Assembly: GCF_000717875.1 (NCBI RefSeq)
Contig: NZ_JOCT01000012.1
Span: 186,001-250,000 of the forward strand
Source: Streptomyces sp. NRRL S-455
GTDB lineage: Bacteria; Actinomycetota; Actinomycetes; Streptomycetales; Streptomycetaceae
DNA: 64,000 nucleotides
Direction of reading: 5' to 3'
Of the stretch, positions 8,075 to 14,175 are shown piece by piece. Position 1 is the first letter of the stretch. Each line of letters starts with the position of its first letter. The notes under the pieces were generated by a model. That model made no database searches. It was not told the DNA's origin and was given only the letters and a program-made list of their open reading frames with translations. The position numbers were made by a program, and so were the translations under genes.

Positions 8075-9641
8075 AGATATCGGAGAAGAACTCTTCAGAC
8101 CCCGGAAGCCCCGACGTGAACACCTGTCCGTCGTCGCCTTCCCAGGTGGCCACAATCGCCGTATCGACGTGAGCCCCGTTGTCTTCGCGCCACATCACGG
8201 CGCCCCAGACGGCAAGGATCATCGCTACGGCTAGGTCGATTTTTCGGCGGCTCGACGCATGCTCTTTCGTGATGCGTGCGCCGTTCTTGTCTTCCTTCAG
8301 GACGGCGTTACCGACGTGACGCGCAAGTGCCGGATTTCCGTCGTGCGACATGCGCCCATCACGGGCAGCGTCGTACACGGCTTGCGTGGCAGGCACCATG
8401 CGCTTAAGGGAGTTGGTAGGGAACGCTTCAACCGGGAAGCCGTCGGCTTCGAGATTGTCTAGCGTCTCTTCCCAGCGGTACGGGTCAGCGACAAGGTTCC
8501 GCACCCGGTACACGTCGAGCGCTTCGTGAAGGGCATCCCGGACGTCTGCCATAGGCACGCGCCAATGAACGTCATCGGCCGGAGCTTCCCAGTGGCCGAC
8601 CACGAACACGCGAAGGTCTCGGATGCGGCAGGCGACAAGCGCTGTGCTGTCACCCTTCCAAGAACCATCGAAGCCAAGAACGACTTCGTCACCAGGCTCT
8701 AGCGGGTCGCCGTCGGGCTTCGCCAATGAGTCCCACAGTCCATGCGGAAGCCACGTTGAGGCGCCCCGAACGAACTGGGAAAGCCGGTAGATCCTGAAGC
8801 TAGCTTCAGTGCTCCGCTGTGCGGCGGCTTTGAAGTCGTCAGGGTTGAGAATGTCGTACGACGGATTACAAGCCCGCCAGACTTCCGGGTCGAGATGGTC
8901 AACGGTCTCGCCCAACTTCGGCCCCCAGGACCGATAGAAAAGCGTCGGGTCGTCAGCTTCGCCGGAGTTGACCCGCTCGCCCTGCTCACAGAGTTGCGCA
9001 AAGGGTCCGTCCGGGTCCGGCCCAGCCGTCGAGATGATCAGGAACATGGGCTGATTACGGGCGGCACTGCCCAGCGTCAGCGCGTCGAATAGGTCACTGT
9101 GCTTACTGAACGCGTACTCATCAAGCGACACAGCGGCAGGGTTCAAGCCCTGTTGCCGCCCAGCGTCGGCGGACACAACCCGATAGGTGTTGTCCTTGTA
9201 CCGGATCACGTCGCGCTGAACGTCGCAGACGGCGGCAAGCTTCGGGGAAGCGTTCACCATTTGCTTCGCCGAGTCGAACACCATTCGTGCCTGGTTCCGG
9301 TCATTGGCGGCAGCGATGATCTGACGCTGAGAATCGCCACGGTCGGCAATCAGGTGATACAGCATGATCGCTGCGGCAATCGTGCTCTTCCCGTTCTTGC
9401 GCGCGACGCACACGACGACCGTGCGGTGTTTCCGGCGCCAACGGCCGAACGTGTCTTGCGTCAGTTCGTACGCGTCAATGAGAAGTTCGCGCTGCCACGG
9501 GAGCAGGCGGAACGGCTGACCGGCGAACGAACCAGTCAGGTAACAAAATTCTTCGATCCACTTCGCGACCCGGTAACCCTCACTGGGAAACGGCGCGTCA
9601 GCGGGTATGTGGCGAGAGATGACCGGGTCAATGTTCGCCAC
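8073..9641 (-). CDS. terL: Terminase large subunit
   Basis: A 522-residue packaging motor and nuclease. Walker A is seen in VVVCVARKNGKSTIAAA (about residue 85). The Walker B/DE-box is AAVSLDEYAF, with a C motif in LIISTAG. The C-terminal nuclease domain shows GFDGSWKGDSTALV. I prefer GTG 9641 over GTG 9647 because it is placed after GGGGGTGTCC like other genes of this phage. The small subunit is upstream, separated by a plus-strand gene, which is unusual. Confidence 0.95.
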   Translation of the reverse strand: MANIDPVISRHIPADAPFPSEGYRVAKWIEEFCYLTGSFAGQPFRLLPWQRELLIDAYELTQDTFGRWRRKHRTVVVCVARKNGKSTIAAAIMLYHLIADRGDSQRQIIAAANDRNQARMVFDSAKQMVNASPKLAAVCDVQRDVIRYKDNTYRVVSADAGRQQGLNPAAVSLDEYAFSKHSDLFDALTLGSAARNQPMFLIISTAGPDPDGPFAQLCEQGERVNSGEADDPTLFYRSWGPKLGETVDHLDPEVWRACNPSYDILNPDDFKAAAQRSTEASFRIYRLSQFVRGASTWLPHGLWDSLAKPDGDPLEPGDEVVLGFDGSWKGDSTALVACRIRDLRVFVVGHWEAPADDVHWRVPMADVRDALHEALDVYRVRNLVADPYRWEETLDNLEADGFPVEAFPTNSLKRMVPATQAVYDAARDGRMSHDGNPALARHVGNAVLKEDKNGARITKEHASSRRKIDLAVAMILAVWGAVMWREDNGAHVDTAIVATWEGDDGQVFTSGLPGSEEFFSDI

Positions 9642-9668
9642 GGACACCCCCAGAAAGTTCAGGAAAAG

Positions 9669-9690
9669 TGCCTACTCACGTGAGTAGGCA
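9669..9690. promoter_or_regulatory. Palindromic phage operator/stoperator candidate, copy 3 (variant)
   Basis: Here the palindrome reads TGCCTACTCACGTGAGTAGG plus CA, 22 bp and perfect. The 16-bp core CTACTCACGTGAGTAG matches the other copies, but the flanks change symmetrically (GACTAC becomes GCCTAC). Compensated change on both arms argues for selection on the symmetry. It lies between the divergent starts of terL (9641, minus) and the plus-strand gene at 9741, so it could control either. Confidence 0.75.
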
Positions 9691-9697
9691 TGCTAGG

Positions 9698-9718
9698 CTT
9701 CGTTCTGTAAGAACGAAG
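9698..9718. promoter_or_regulatory. Inverted repeat in the promoter region of the plus-strand cassette gene
   Basis: CTTCGTTCT, three bases, then AGAACGAAG: a perfect 9-bp inverted repeat, 22 bases before the ATG at 9741. It could be a second operator, or a leader hairpin. No clear -10/-35 pair could be assigned here. Confidence 0.5.
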
Positions 9719-9740
9719 CAAGCGAAACGGAGCCCCGAAG

Positions 9741-10328
9741 ATGATCACGAAGACCGAAGCCGGGAAGCGCGTAGTCACTCCCTGGGGCGCCGGTACCGTC
9801 GAGCACCACACCGACGGGTACGCCGGTGAACTCGATTACTTCCTGGTCACGCTCGACAAGCCCGCCGACTACGGCGTGACCCAGGTGCACATCAAGCCCG
9901 CTGACGTCGTCTGGGAGAAGCCCGCCCAGGTGTCTACCGGCGAAGGGCCGGAGCCCCGTTCGATCCGCTTCGAGTCTGAGACGTGTGGACGCTGCGGCGG
10001 CAAGGGCCGGAAGAATGACGGCGGCTGGGGCGCCAACCACAAAGGCATTTGCTACCGCTGTAACGGCGCGTGCGTAGTCGACACGGCCAACGGATACCGG
10101 GCCCGACAGGCGTACAACAAGATGCGGGATGAGCGTCTGGGTACGACCTGGGGTGAGCTTGCCGACGGCGAAGTGTTCAAGTTCGAAGGCAAGTTCTACG
10201 AGAAGGGCGCGCACCCGTGGCTGGTGCTGCCCGAAAGCACTCCGGTTCACCGGCACAACGGCGCAGCGACCCGGGCAATGTGGCGCGAGATCGCGAAGCG
10301 CTACAAGGGCGCAACGCTCGAATACTGA
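9741..10328 (+). CDS. Cys-rich zinc-ribbon phage protein; moron-like cassette gene
   Basis: A 195-residue protein of unknown function, transcribed against the flanking terminase genes. Residues about 85 to 115 contain CGRCGGKGRK and later CYRCNG, a paired CxxC arrangement reminiscent of DnaJ-type zinc ribbons. The N-terminal 60 residues look like a small beta domain (RVVTPWGAGTVEHHTDGYAG, similar to short beta-barrel phage proteins). Start ATG 9741 after ACGGAG. It has its own upstream palindromes and a 16-bp-stem terminator at 10337. Such isolated oppositely oriented genes are often expressed from prophages, but no function can be assigned from sequence. Confidence 0.85.
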   Translation: MITKTEAGKRVVTPWGAGTVEHHTDGYAGELDYFLVTLDKPADYGVTQVHIKPADVVWEKPAQVSTGEGPEPRSIRFESETCGRCGGKGRKNDGGWGANHKGICYRCNGACVVDTANGYRARQAYNKMRDERLGTTWGELADGEVFKFEGKFYEKGAHPWLVLPESTPVHRHNGAATRAMWREIAKRYKGATLEY

Positions 10329-10336
10329 GGCAGCAG

Positions 10337-10372
10337 GAAGAACGCCCCTGGGGAAACCTGGGGGCGTTCTTC
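10337..10372. terminator. Bidirectional terminator hairpin
   Basis: GAAGAACGCCCC pairs perfectly with GGGGCGTTCTTC, extended by four inner pairs (two G-U type) around a GAAA loop: a 16-bp stem. It sits between the convergent cassette gene (stop 10328) and terS (stop 10378). No strong U tract, as is common in actinomycetes. Confidence 0.88.
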
Positions 10373-10377
10373 GTGCC

Positions 10378-10821
10378 CTAGAAGTCTTCCGGCCCAGCGG
10401 CCACCTTCCGTGCCTCAGCGGCCACGAGACCCAGCCTCAGACGTGCTTCCGGTGTGAAGCCGATCGCTGTCTCAATGCTCCGTAGTTCCTTCTCCGTCGA
10501 CTCGACGAAGCGGAGCATGGGGTGCGCGACCGGTTGGCCGTTGTACCCCTCCGACATGTAGCCGTCGGCTTCGACCAGCGCCAACAGGTCCGCACGCCGG
10601 TCGTGAAGCTCGCAGTACCGGAGAATCACGTTCCGGTCAGTGTCGGGGGAGTACGCACCCATACCGGCAGACCACACGTTCCGCCACACGTCCTTGCCGG
10701 TGGCCTTCAGGTGCGTCGGCACCCTGGGCGCGCGTCCCTCGTACACAACGGGGGCAGGTTCAGCGACGGCGGCAGTGTTGGCGTTTCCGGTACGCATGTC
10801 CGGCGCCTTTGCTCGACTCAC
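10378..10821 (-). CDS. terS: Terminase small subunit (P27 family)
   Basis: A 147-residue DNA-recognition subunit of the packaging motor. It shows the P27-like pattern: proline-rich N-terminus, APRVPTHLKATGKDVWRNVW, then DRNVILRYCELHDRRADLLA and a C-terminal RSIETAIGFTPEARLRLGL. GTG start at 10821 preceded by AAGGGGGTGC. A TTAACG-GGT-CGTTAA inverted repeat (10833-10847) lies just upstream and might regulate it. Confidence 0.88.
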   Translation of the reverse strand: MSRAKAPDMRTGNANTAAVAEPAPVVYEGRAPRVPTHLKATGKDVWRNVWSAGMGAYSPDTDRNVILRYCELHDRRADLLALVEADGYMSEGYNGQPVAHPMLRFVESTEKELRSIETAIGFTPEARLRLGLVAAEARKVAAGPEDF

Positions 10822-10832
10822 TTAGCACCCCC

Positions 10833-10847
10833 TTAACGGGTCGTTAA
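10833..10847. promoter_or_regulatory. TTAACG inverted repeat upstream of terS
   Basis: TTAACG, three bases, CGTTAA. Overlaps the distal end of the terS ribosome-binding region. It may be an operator or a leader hairpin; there is a single copy. Confidence 0.35.
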
Positions 10848-10849
10848 CT

Positions 10850-11007
10850 GACCCATTCTCAGCGTGCCGAAGTGGCGATAGGCCAGTGTTTACAAGGGTT
10901 CAGGGCGCTGGGGGGCCGGGGTCCGGCCTTACACCTAGCGTGCGTTTTCCGAGCTGGGGCCGGGATCGCTGTAAGAAATGGCGGCGAACTTTCGACCCGC
11001 ATTCCCC
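10850..11007. other. Probable cos/packaging region (no gene seen)
   Basis: This 158-bp gap between terS and the HNH nuclease gene has no credible reading frame and contains a GC-rich core (about 10911-10927, GGGGGGCCGGGGTCCGG). In HK97-like cos phages the HNH nuclease lies next to terS and the cohesive-end site. Placement here is inferred from that organisation; the cut site is not identifiable by eye. Confidence 0.4.
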
Positions 11008-11355
11008 CTAGAAGGGGCGCTTGCCGAAGTCCATTGCCGTCTTCGCTTTATGGCATGACTTGCATAGGCATTGCACGTTGTCTTCAACGTCTTCGCCGCC
11101 CAATGCAAGAGGCTTGATGTGGTCAATGTCCAACTGACTAGGCAGCGCGAAGCGAAGGCACATCACACACGCAGCACCACCAGCCTTACGCACAGCCCGC
11201 CGAAGCTTTGCCGCAGCGTTGTTGCCACGAGCAATGGCAGCACGCCGCTTAGCGTGACTCTTGATGCTGCGCTGTGCGTTGTAGTGGGAATGGTGCAGTG
11301 CACATCGTCCGGCGTGCGTCGCCCAGTCCCTACATTCAAGGCACCGTGTACGCAC
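11008..11355 (-). CDS. Phage HNH endonuclease
   Basis: A 115-residue HNH nuclease. The motif is CVMCLRFALPSQLDIDHIKPLALGGEDVEDN split by the zinc ligands, ending CKSCHKAK: paired CxxC plus DHI.P....G..... N..C..CH, the classic fold. An extra CLEC...HHSHYN segment at the N-terminus may hold a second zinc. GTG 11355 was chosen because it follows TAGGGGGTGTC, the same start context as other genes here; longer upstream frames lack such a site. HNH nucleases beside terS support cos cleavage in related phages. Confidence 0.9.
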   Translation of the reverse strand: MRTRCLECRDWATHAGRCALHHSHYNAQRSIKSHAKRRAAIARGNNAAAKLRRAVRKAGGAACVMCLRFALPSQLDIDHIKPLALGGEDVEDNVQCLCKSCHKAKTAMDFGKRPF

Positions 11356-11370
11356 ACCGACACCCCCTAG

Positions 11371-11384
11371 TAGAATCCCCCCTA
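11371..11384 (+). promoter_or_regulatory. Candidate -10 for a leaderless transcript
   Basis: TAGAAT (11371-11376) is followed after seven bases by the ATG at 11384. There is no purine-rich ribosome site before that ATG. The spacing would place transcription start at or next to the A of ATG. No good -35 is visible. Confidence 0.45.
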
Positions 11385-11809
11385 TGCGTGAATGCACAGG
11401 ATGCAGGAAAGAAAAGCGAGACGACGCGTTCAGCGTCACCAGGACACCCAGCGGAGGGCAGCGCAGAGAGACCGTATGCAAGAAATGCAAGGCCGAATAC
11501 CAACGTGATCGGCAACGCGCACAGAACGAATCCGGCGAGCGCACATACGCGGACAGGATGATCGCCCACCGTGCGCGCCAAATGCGCCTGAGTGAAGACG
11601 AGTACATTGCCGCCCAGCATGCGCCATGCGAAGTCTGTGACCGTGAAGCCGAGGAAGGCGCCCTGAACTACCCGTACCGGAATCGCCGGACAGGATCGTT
11701 TCAAGGCACCGTGTGCCCGAATTGCAGTCGAGCGATCGGCTACCTGGGACACGACCCGAACCGGGCGCATGCCCTTGTGGCGTTCCTGATCAGTAAGCCG
11801 AAGGTCTGA
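11384..11809 (+). CDS. Endonuclease VII-like zinc protein, active-site residues altered
   Basis: A 141-residue protein with two Cys pairs, CTGCRKEK ... CKKCKAEYQRDRQRA and CEVCDREAE ... CPNCSRAIGYLGHDPNR. This spacing and the final NCSRAIG..GHDP match the recombination endonuclease VII superfamily of phages, which resolve branched DNA. The family's usual DHDH-TG-RG-LC segment is replaced by LNYPYRNRRTGSFQGTVC, so the metal-binding Asp/His residues are lost, while TG and the zinc Cys remain. It may be a non-catalytic branched-DNA or DNA-binding protein. It is divergent from the HNH gene. The stop codon lies inside palindrome copy 4. Confidence 0.75.
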   Translation: MRECTGCRKEKRDDAFSVTRTPSGGQRRETVCKKCKAEYQRDRQRAQNESGERTYADRMIAHRARQMRLSEDEYIAAQHAPCEVCDREAEEGALNYPYRNRRTGSFQGTVCPNCSRAIGYLGHDPNRAHALVAFLISKPKV

Positions 11810-11829
11810 CTACTCACGTGAGTAGTCAG
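11806..11829. promoter_or_regulatory. Palindromic phage operator/stoperator candidate, copy 4
   Basis: GACTACTCACGTGAGTAGTC at 11808-11827 with symmetric extension to 24 bp (CT...AG). It includes the TGA stop of the endonuclease VII-like gene. Same core as copies at 4845, 8055 and 9670. Confidence 0.75.
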
Positions 11830-11946
11830 GAAGTGTTTAGGGTTACTCGCCGTCCGCTCACTCAGTGACTAGCTGAGCAGTGGGGACCGGTTTCACCCTG
11901 GGCGCATATCGTCGAGCCAGTCACGGCTCTATTGTGTGCGCCCTTG

Positions 11947-12021
11947 TGCCGCCCGATGGACTCGAACCACCGACCCCCGGGATTTCACTCCGGTGCTCTA
12001 TGCCAACTGAGCTAGAGCGGC
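11947..12021 (-). tRNA. tRNA-Phe (GAA), phage-borne
   Basis: A full cloverleaf is visible: acceptor GCCGCTC/GGGCGGC, D-arm GCTC-AGTTGGCATA-GAGC, anticodon loop GTGAAAT with anticodon GAA, five-base variable loop, and T-arm GGTGG-TTCGAGT-CCATC, discriminator A. The anticodon stem has one mismatch (A31 with C39). The CCA end is not encoded. Its sequence differs strongly from the usual actinobacterial tRNA-Phe, so it is a phage gene and not an attachment-site remnant. Confidence 0.85.
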
Positions 12022-12262
12022 AACGCCGGTCACTCAACCCTGGGAGAGATGCAGGGGAGTCGACCGGCTGAAGGATGAGCACTCAGGCGCCGTGCGGATC
12101 GCTACTTGATGCGCGGTGCAGATTCACCCCTCTACCTATATGAAGGGAGTCGGTGACTTACCGGGCAGCGACTACAGCGCCGGAAGCCGGTCGGTGACGT
12201 TGTGATGCAGTGGCGCCGACTCCGGATTGCCTATAGAGAAGTCTTATGTGAATCCTAGAAAT

Positions 12263-12286
12263 GGATCACTGCATCACTGCATCACT
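12263..12286. repeat. Three tandem octamers (GCATCACT type)
   Basis: GGATCACT-GCATCACT-GCATCACT. The inner CACTGCATCAC occurs twice, overlapping, and once inverted at 12202-12212. Such phased iterons could bind an excision factor or repressor. Confidence 0.6.
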
Positions 12287-12337
12287 CGCCCCAGGTCAAC
12301 CGCCTGCCGCTGAGTGGTGCCGTGACGAAGGAGCTAC

Positions 12338-12352
12338 TAGTTAGGCTAACTA
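12338..12352. promoter_or_regulatory. Perfect dyad TAGTTAG-G-CTAACTA
   Basis: Seven-base arms with a single central base. The centre resembles an iron-box core (TTAGGCTAA) but the outer bases do not fit, so a phage-specific operator is more likely. It lies on the far side of the integrase terminator. Confidence 0.45.
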
Positions 12353-12371
12353 AAGATTCGAGCCTAAAAGA

Positions 12372-12403
12372 GAAGGGCCGAACCGGTATCGGCTCGACCC
12401 TTC
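12372..12403 (-). terminator. Integrase terminator
   Basis: GAAGGG-CCGA-ACCG / CGG-TCG-CCCTTC stem of 14 positions with two mismatches and a GTAT loop, 57 bases after the integrase stop. On the minus strand it is followed by TCTCTTTTAGG, a short U-rich tail, so it fits an intrinsic terminator. Confidence 0.75.
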
Positions 12404-12460
12404 CCGCTGTCCCCAGGAAGCCCCTGGGCGCCCGCCTGAGCGCCTTTCGCGGCCTGGCGG

Positions 12461-14134
12461 CTACTGGGACCCGTTGGCGTGCTCTTCGTCCCGCGCAATG
12501 GCTTCCAGCTCTTCGGCGCCCTGGGCGAAGAACTCATTGGCCATGTGCCACTTCACGCGGTCTTCGTTGAGCTTGAACGTGCGCCCACGCTTCGCGCGCT
12601 TGATCCGGACCGTAACGCCCGCTTCACGCAACATGTCGCGCCGTTCCTTGTCGTCGGCGTCCCGCCACGCGTCCGCAATGGTCATGCCGAGTTGCACAAT
12701 TTCCACACGGGCCGGTCGGGCTTCCCGTGACTCAAGCTCAGCAAGGCGCGCGTCGAGTGCGTCGGCACGGCGTTTCCACGCTGCCTGAGCGGCCTTACTC
12801 TTCTGTTGCCCCTGCTCCCTCATGTGGGCTTCGTACTCCGCCGTTGTGGCGTCAATCTCCGGCTGAGGGTCGTACCCAGGGATGCGCCGTGTTTCGGTGA
12901 GTCGCATTCCGCCGACGGACCGAAGGAACCGTTCCCGAACGTAGTCTTCGGCCCATTCGAGCTTCACGCTTGCTGGCTCAGGGCACTTCTCGCCCCGCCC
13001 CCACGCTCCGCACTTGTAGACGGCGGAAATGCCCTTACTGTTCGCTGAGGGATTCCCGACGAACATGTGTTGTCCGCACCCGTCACACAAGATCACGCGC
13101 AACAGAAGCGCCGTACTATCGCGGCGTTCCCACTTCGTACCGTCTTCGTTGGCTTCGATGATGAGCGCGCCCACAGCGTCGAATTCCTCGCGCGTAAGGA
13201 TCGGCTCACGAGTGGCCATTACGGGTGCACCTTCGTCGTCGCGCACGGGTCCCGACCGCGTCATTTTCCAGCCCAACAGGCTTTCCGACGTGAGAAGTTT
13301 TTTCAGGGCGCCGTGCCGCCACTTGAAGCTTTCCTTTTTGATTCTCTCGCCGACGCTGTTACCGACCCCGCCGCCCTTCTTCCTACCTTGAACCAGGCTC
13401 CAATGGTCGCGCGGTGAGGGAATTCCGGCTTCGTTCAGTTCGTGGCAGATTGCGGAAAGCGTCTTGCCGTTCTTCAGTTCCTTGATGGCGCGTTCAATGA
13501 CGACAACGGCTTTTTCGTCCTGAACAAGCGTCATGCCGCCGCTTTCGAGTGGGGCTGGCATGTAGCCGTAAGGGGGCTTCGAACCGCGCCACCGAAGCGG
13601 CATGGTCCGCATTGCTGCCTGAGCGCCCAGCACCCGCTCACGAATGGACTGAGCTTCGAACTGAGCGGCGAAGGCAAACAAGGTGACCATGAGCTGTGCC
13701 ATAGGGTCCAACGGGTTGCGGAAGTCGAGTACAAGCCTTCCGCCGGGTCCCTCAGCAATGACGATCATCTTCCGGTGATCGCGCGCCCATTTGCTCAGTT
13801 CGTGCATGTCGTCCATGGACCGAACGGCACGGTCAAACCGCCAGAACACAAGCGCGTCGAAGTCGTCGGGGCGCTTCAGCCATGCGCCCAGTTCCGGACG
13901 CTCGAAGGGTGTCGTCTTGGACGCGCTAACGCCCAGGTCGACCGCTTCACGGTCGCTGAAGTCGATACCGAGTGCTGCGCCCGCGTCATGGTTGGCGGTG
14001 CGCTGCCGCTCAGGGCTTGTCGTCTCGTCCGTCAGCACGGACAGGCGGAGTACGGATAGGCCACGCAGGGGGGTCGTCATGCCGGACACGAAGGGAGTCG
14101 GTGACGTGGCGCTGACCTGGGCATTTACCGTCAA
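12461..14134 (-). CDS. int: Large serine recombinase (phage integrase)
   Basis: A 557-residue serine integrase. The catalytic domain starts with RLSVLTDETTSPERQ (nucleophile Ser about residue 32) and continues through FWRFDRAVRSM and AAQFEAQSIRERV. The recombinase domain has PPYGYMPAPL and NEAGIPSPRDHW. A zinc ribbon follows (CDGCGQHMF ... CGAWGRGEKCPEP), then a coiled coil at about 430-480 rich in Ala/Arg/Glu. I chose the TTG start at 14134 because AGGAGAGG (14149-14142) precedes it by seven bases; ATG 14080 is an alternative without a ribosome site. The family makes unidirectional attP x attB integration, reversed only with a directionality factor, which is not visible here. Confidence 0.95.
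   Translation of the reverse strand: MTVNAQVSATSPTPFVSGMTTPLRGLSVLRLSVLTDETTSPERQRTANHDAGAALGIDFSDREAVDLGVSASKTTPFERPELGAWLKRPDDFDALVFWRFDRAVRSMDDMHELSKWARDHRKMIVIAEGPGGRLVLDFRNPLDPMAQLMVTLFAFAAQFEAQSIRERVLGAQAAMRTMPLRWRGSKPPYGYMPAPLESGGMTLVQDEKAVVVIERAIKELKNGKTLSAICHELNEAGIPSPRDHWSLVQGRKKGGGVGNSVGERIKKESFKWRHGALKKLLTSESLLGWKMTRSGPVRDDEGAPVMATREPILTREEFDAVGALIIEANEDGTKWERRDSTALLLRVILCDGCGQHMFVGNPSANSKGISAVYKCGAWGRGEKCPEPASVKLEWAEDYVRERFLRSVGGMRLTETRRIPGYDPQPEIDATTAEYEAHMREQGQQKSKAAQAAWKRRADALDARLAELESREARPARVEIVQLGMTIADAWRDADDKERRDMLREAGVTVRIKRAKRGRTFKLNEDRVKWHMANEFFAQGAEELEAIARDEEHANGSQ
14090..14105. repeat. 16-bp direct repeat, copy 2 (copy 1 at 12142-12157)
   Basis: GAAGGGAGTCGGTGAC, identical in both places, with the integrase gene between them. 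Copy 2 lies inside the 5' end of the integrase coding region if TTG 14134 is the start, or just before it if ATG 14080 is. Confidence 0.6.
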
Positions 14135-14149
14135 GGGATGGCCTCTCCT

Positions 14150-14175
14150 GAAGTGTCAGTTGAGCGCCTTCGGTT
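14150..14175. other. Attachment junction of the prophage (attR-type, approximate)
   Basis: The integrase ribosome site ends at 14149. Host-type coding sequence (GFASVRQFNDTIRAVYA, the second helix-turn-helix of an AraC/Ada regulator) begins at 14172 in the plus frame. The crossover therefore falls in about 14150-14175, probably close to GCCTTCGGTTTCGCC. Exact core bases need the left junction. Confidence 0.65.

Larger units (their letters stand above)
12022..12460. other. Non-coding region between tRNA and integrase with repeats
   Basis: No credible gene was found. It contains: GAAGGGAGTCGGTGAC at 12142-12157, repeated exactly at 14090-14105 on the other side of the integrase gene; an 11-bp element GTGATGCAGTG (12202-12212) present in inverted orientation twice at 12267-12285 within three tandem octamers (12263-12286); the perfect dyad TAGTTAG-G-CTAACTA (12338-12352); and a terminator hairpin (12372-12403). 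The density of symmetry suggests a control region, but no protein binding can be assigned. Confidence 0.6.
1..14160. mobile_element. Right-hand part of an integrated siphovirus prophage (partial)
   Basis: This stretch carries an HK97-like head and tail module, terminase, an HNH nuclease, a tRNA and a serine integrase. GC and codon choice are visibly lower and less skewed than in the DNA to the right. The prophage continues past the left edge: tail fibre, lysis, replication and repressor genes and the left attachment site are not in the window. The right boundary is set by the integrase 5' end at 14134 and by host ada/alkA coding sequence that becomes recognisable by about 14172. The structural genes run leftward, away from the integrase. 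Nothing visible in the structural genes is disrupted, so the phage could be intact. Confidence 0.93.

Noticed and set aside
11850..11945. Possible second tRNA next to tRNA-Phe
   Set aside because: No complete cloverleaf: the T-arm and acceptor pairing could not be formed.
12338..12352. TTAGGCTAA core considered as a DmdR iron box in the prophage
   Set aside because: Only the centre matches; outer arms do not fit the consensus and no iron-related gene is near.
12322..12570. Small plus-strand frame at the integrase 3' end
   Set aside because: Crosses the terminator and lies antisense to the integrase C-terminus, with no ribosome site suited to its start.
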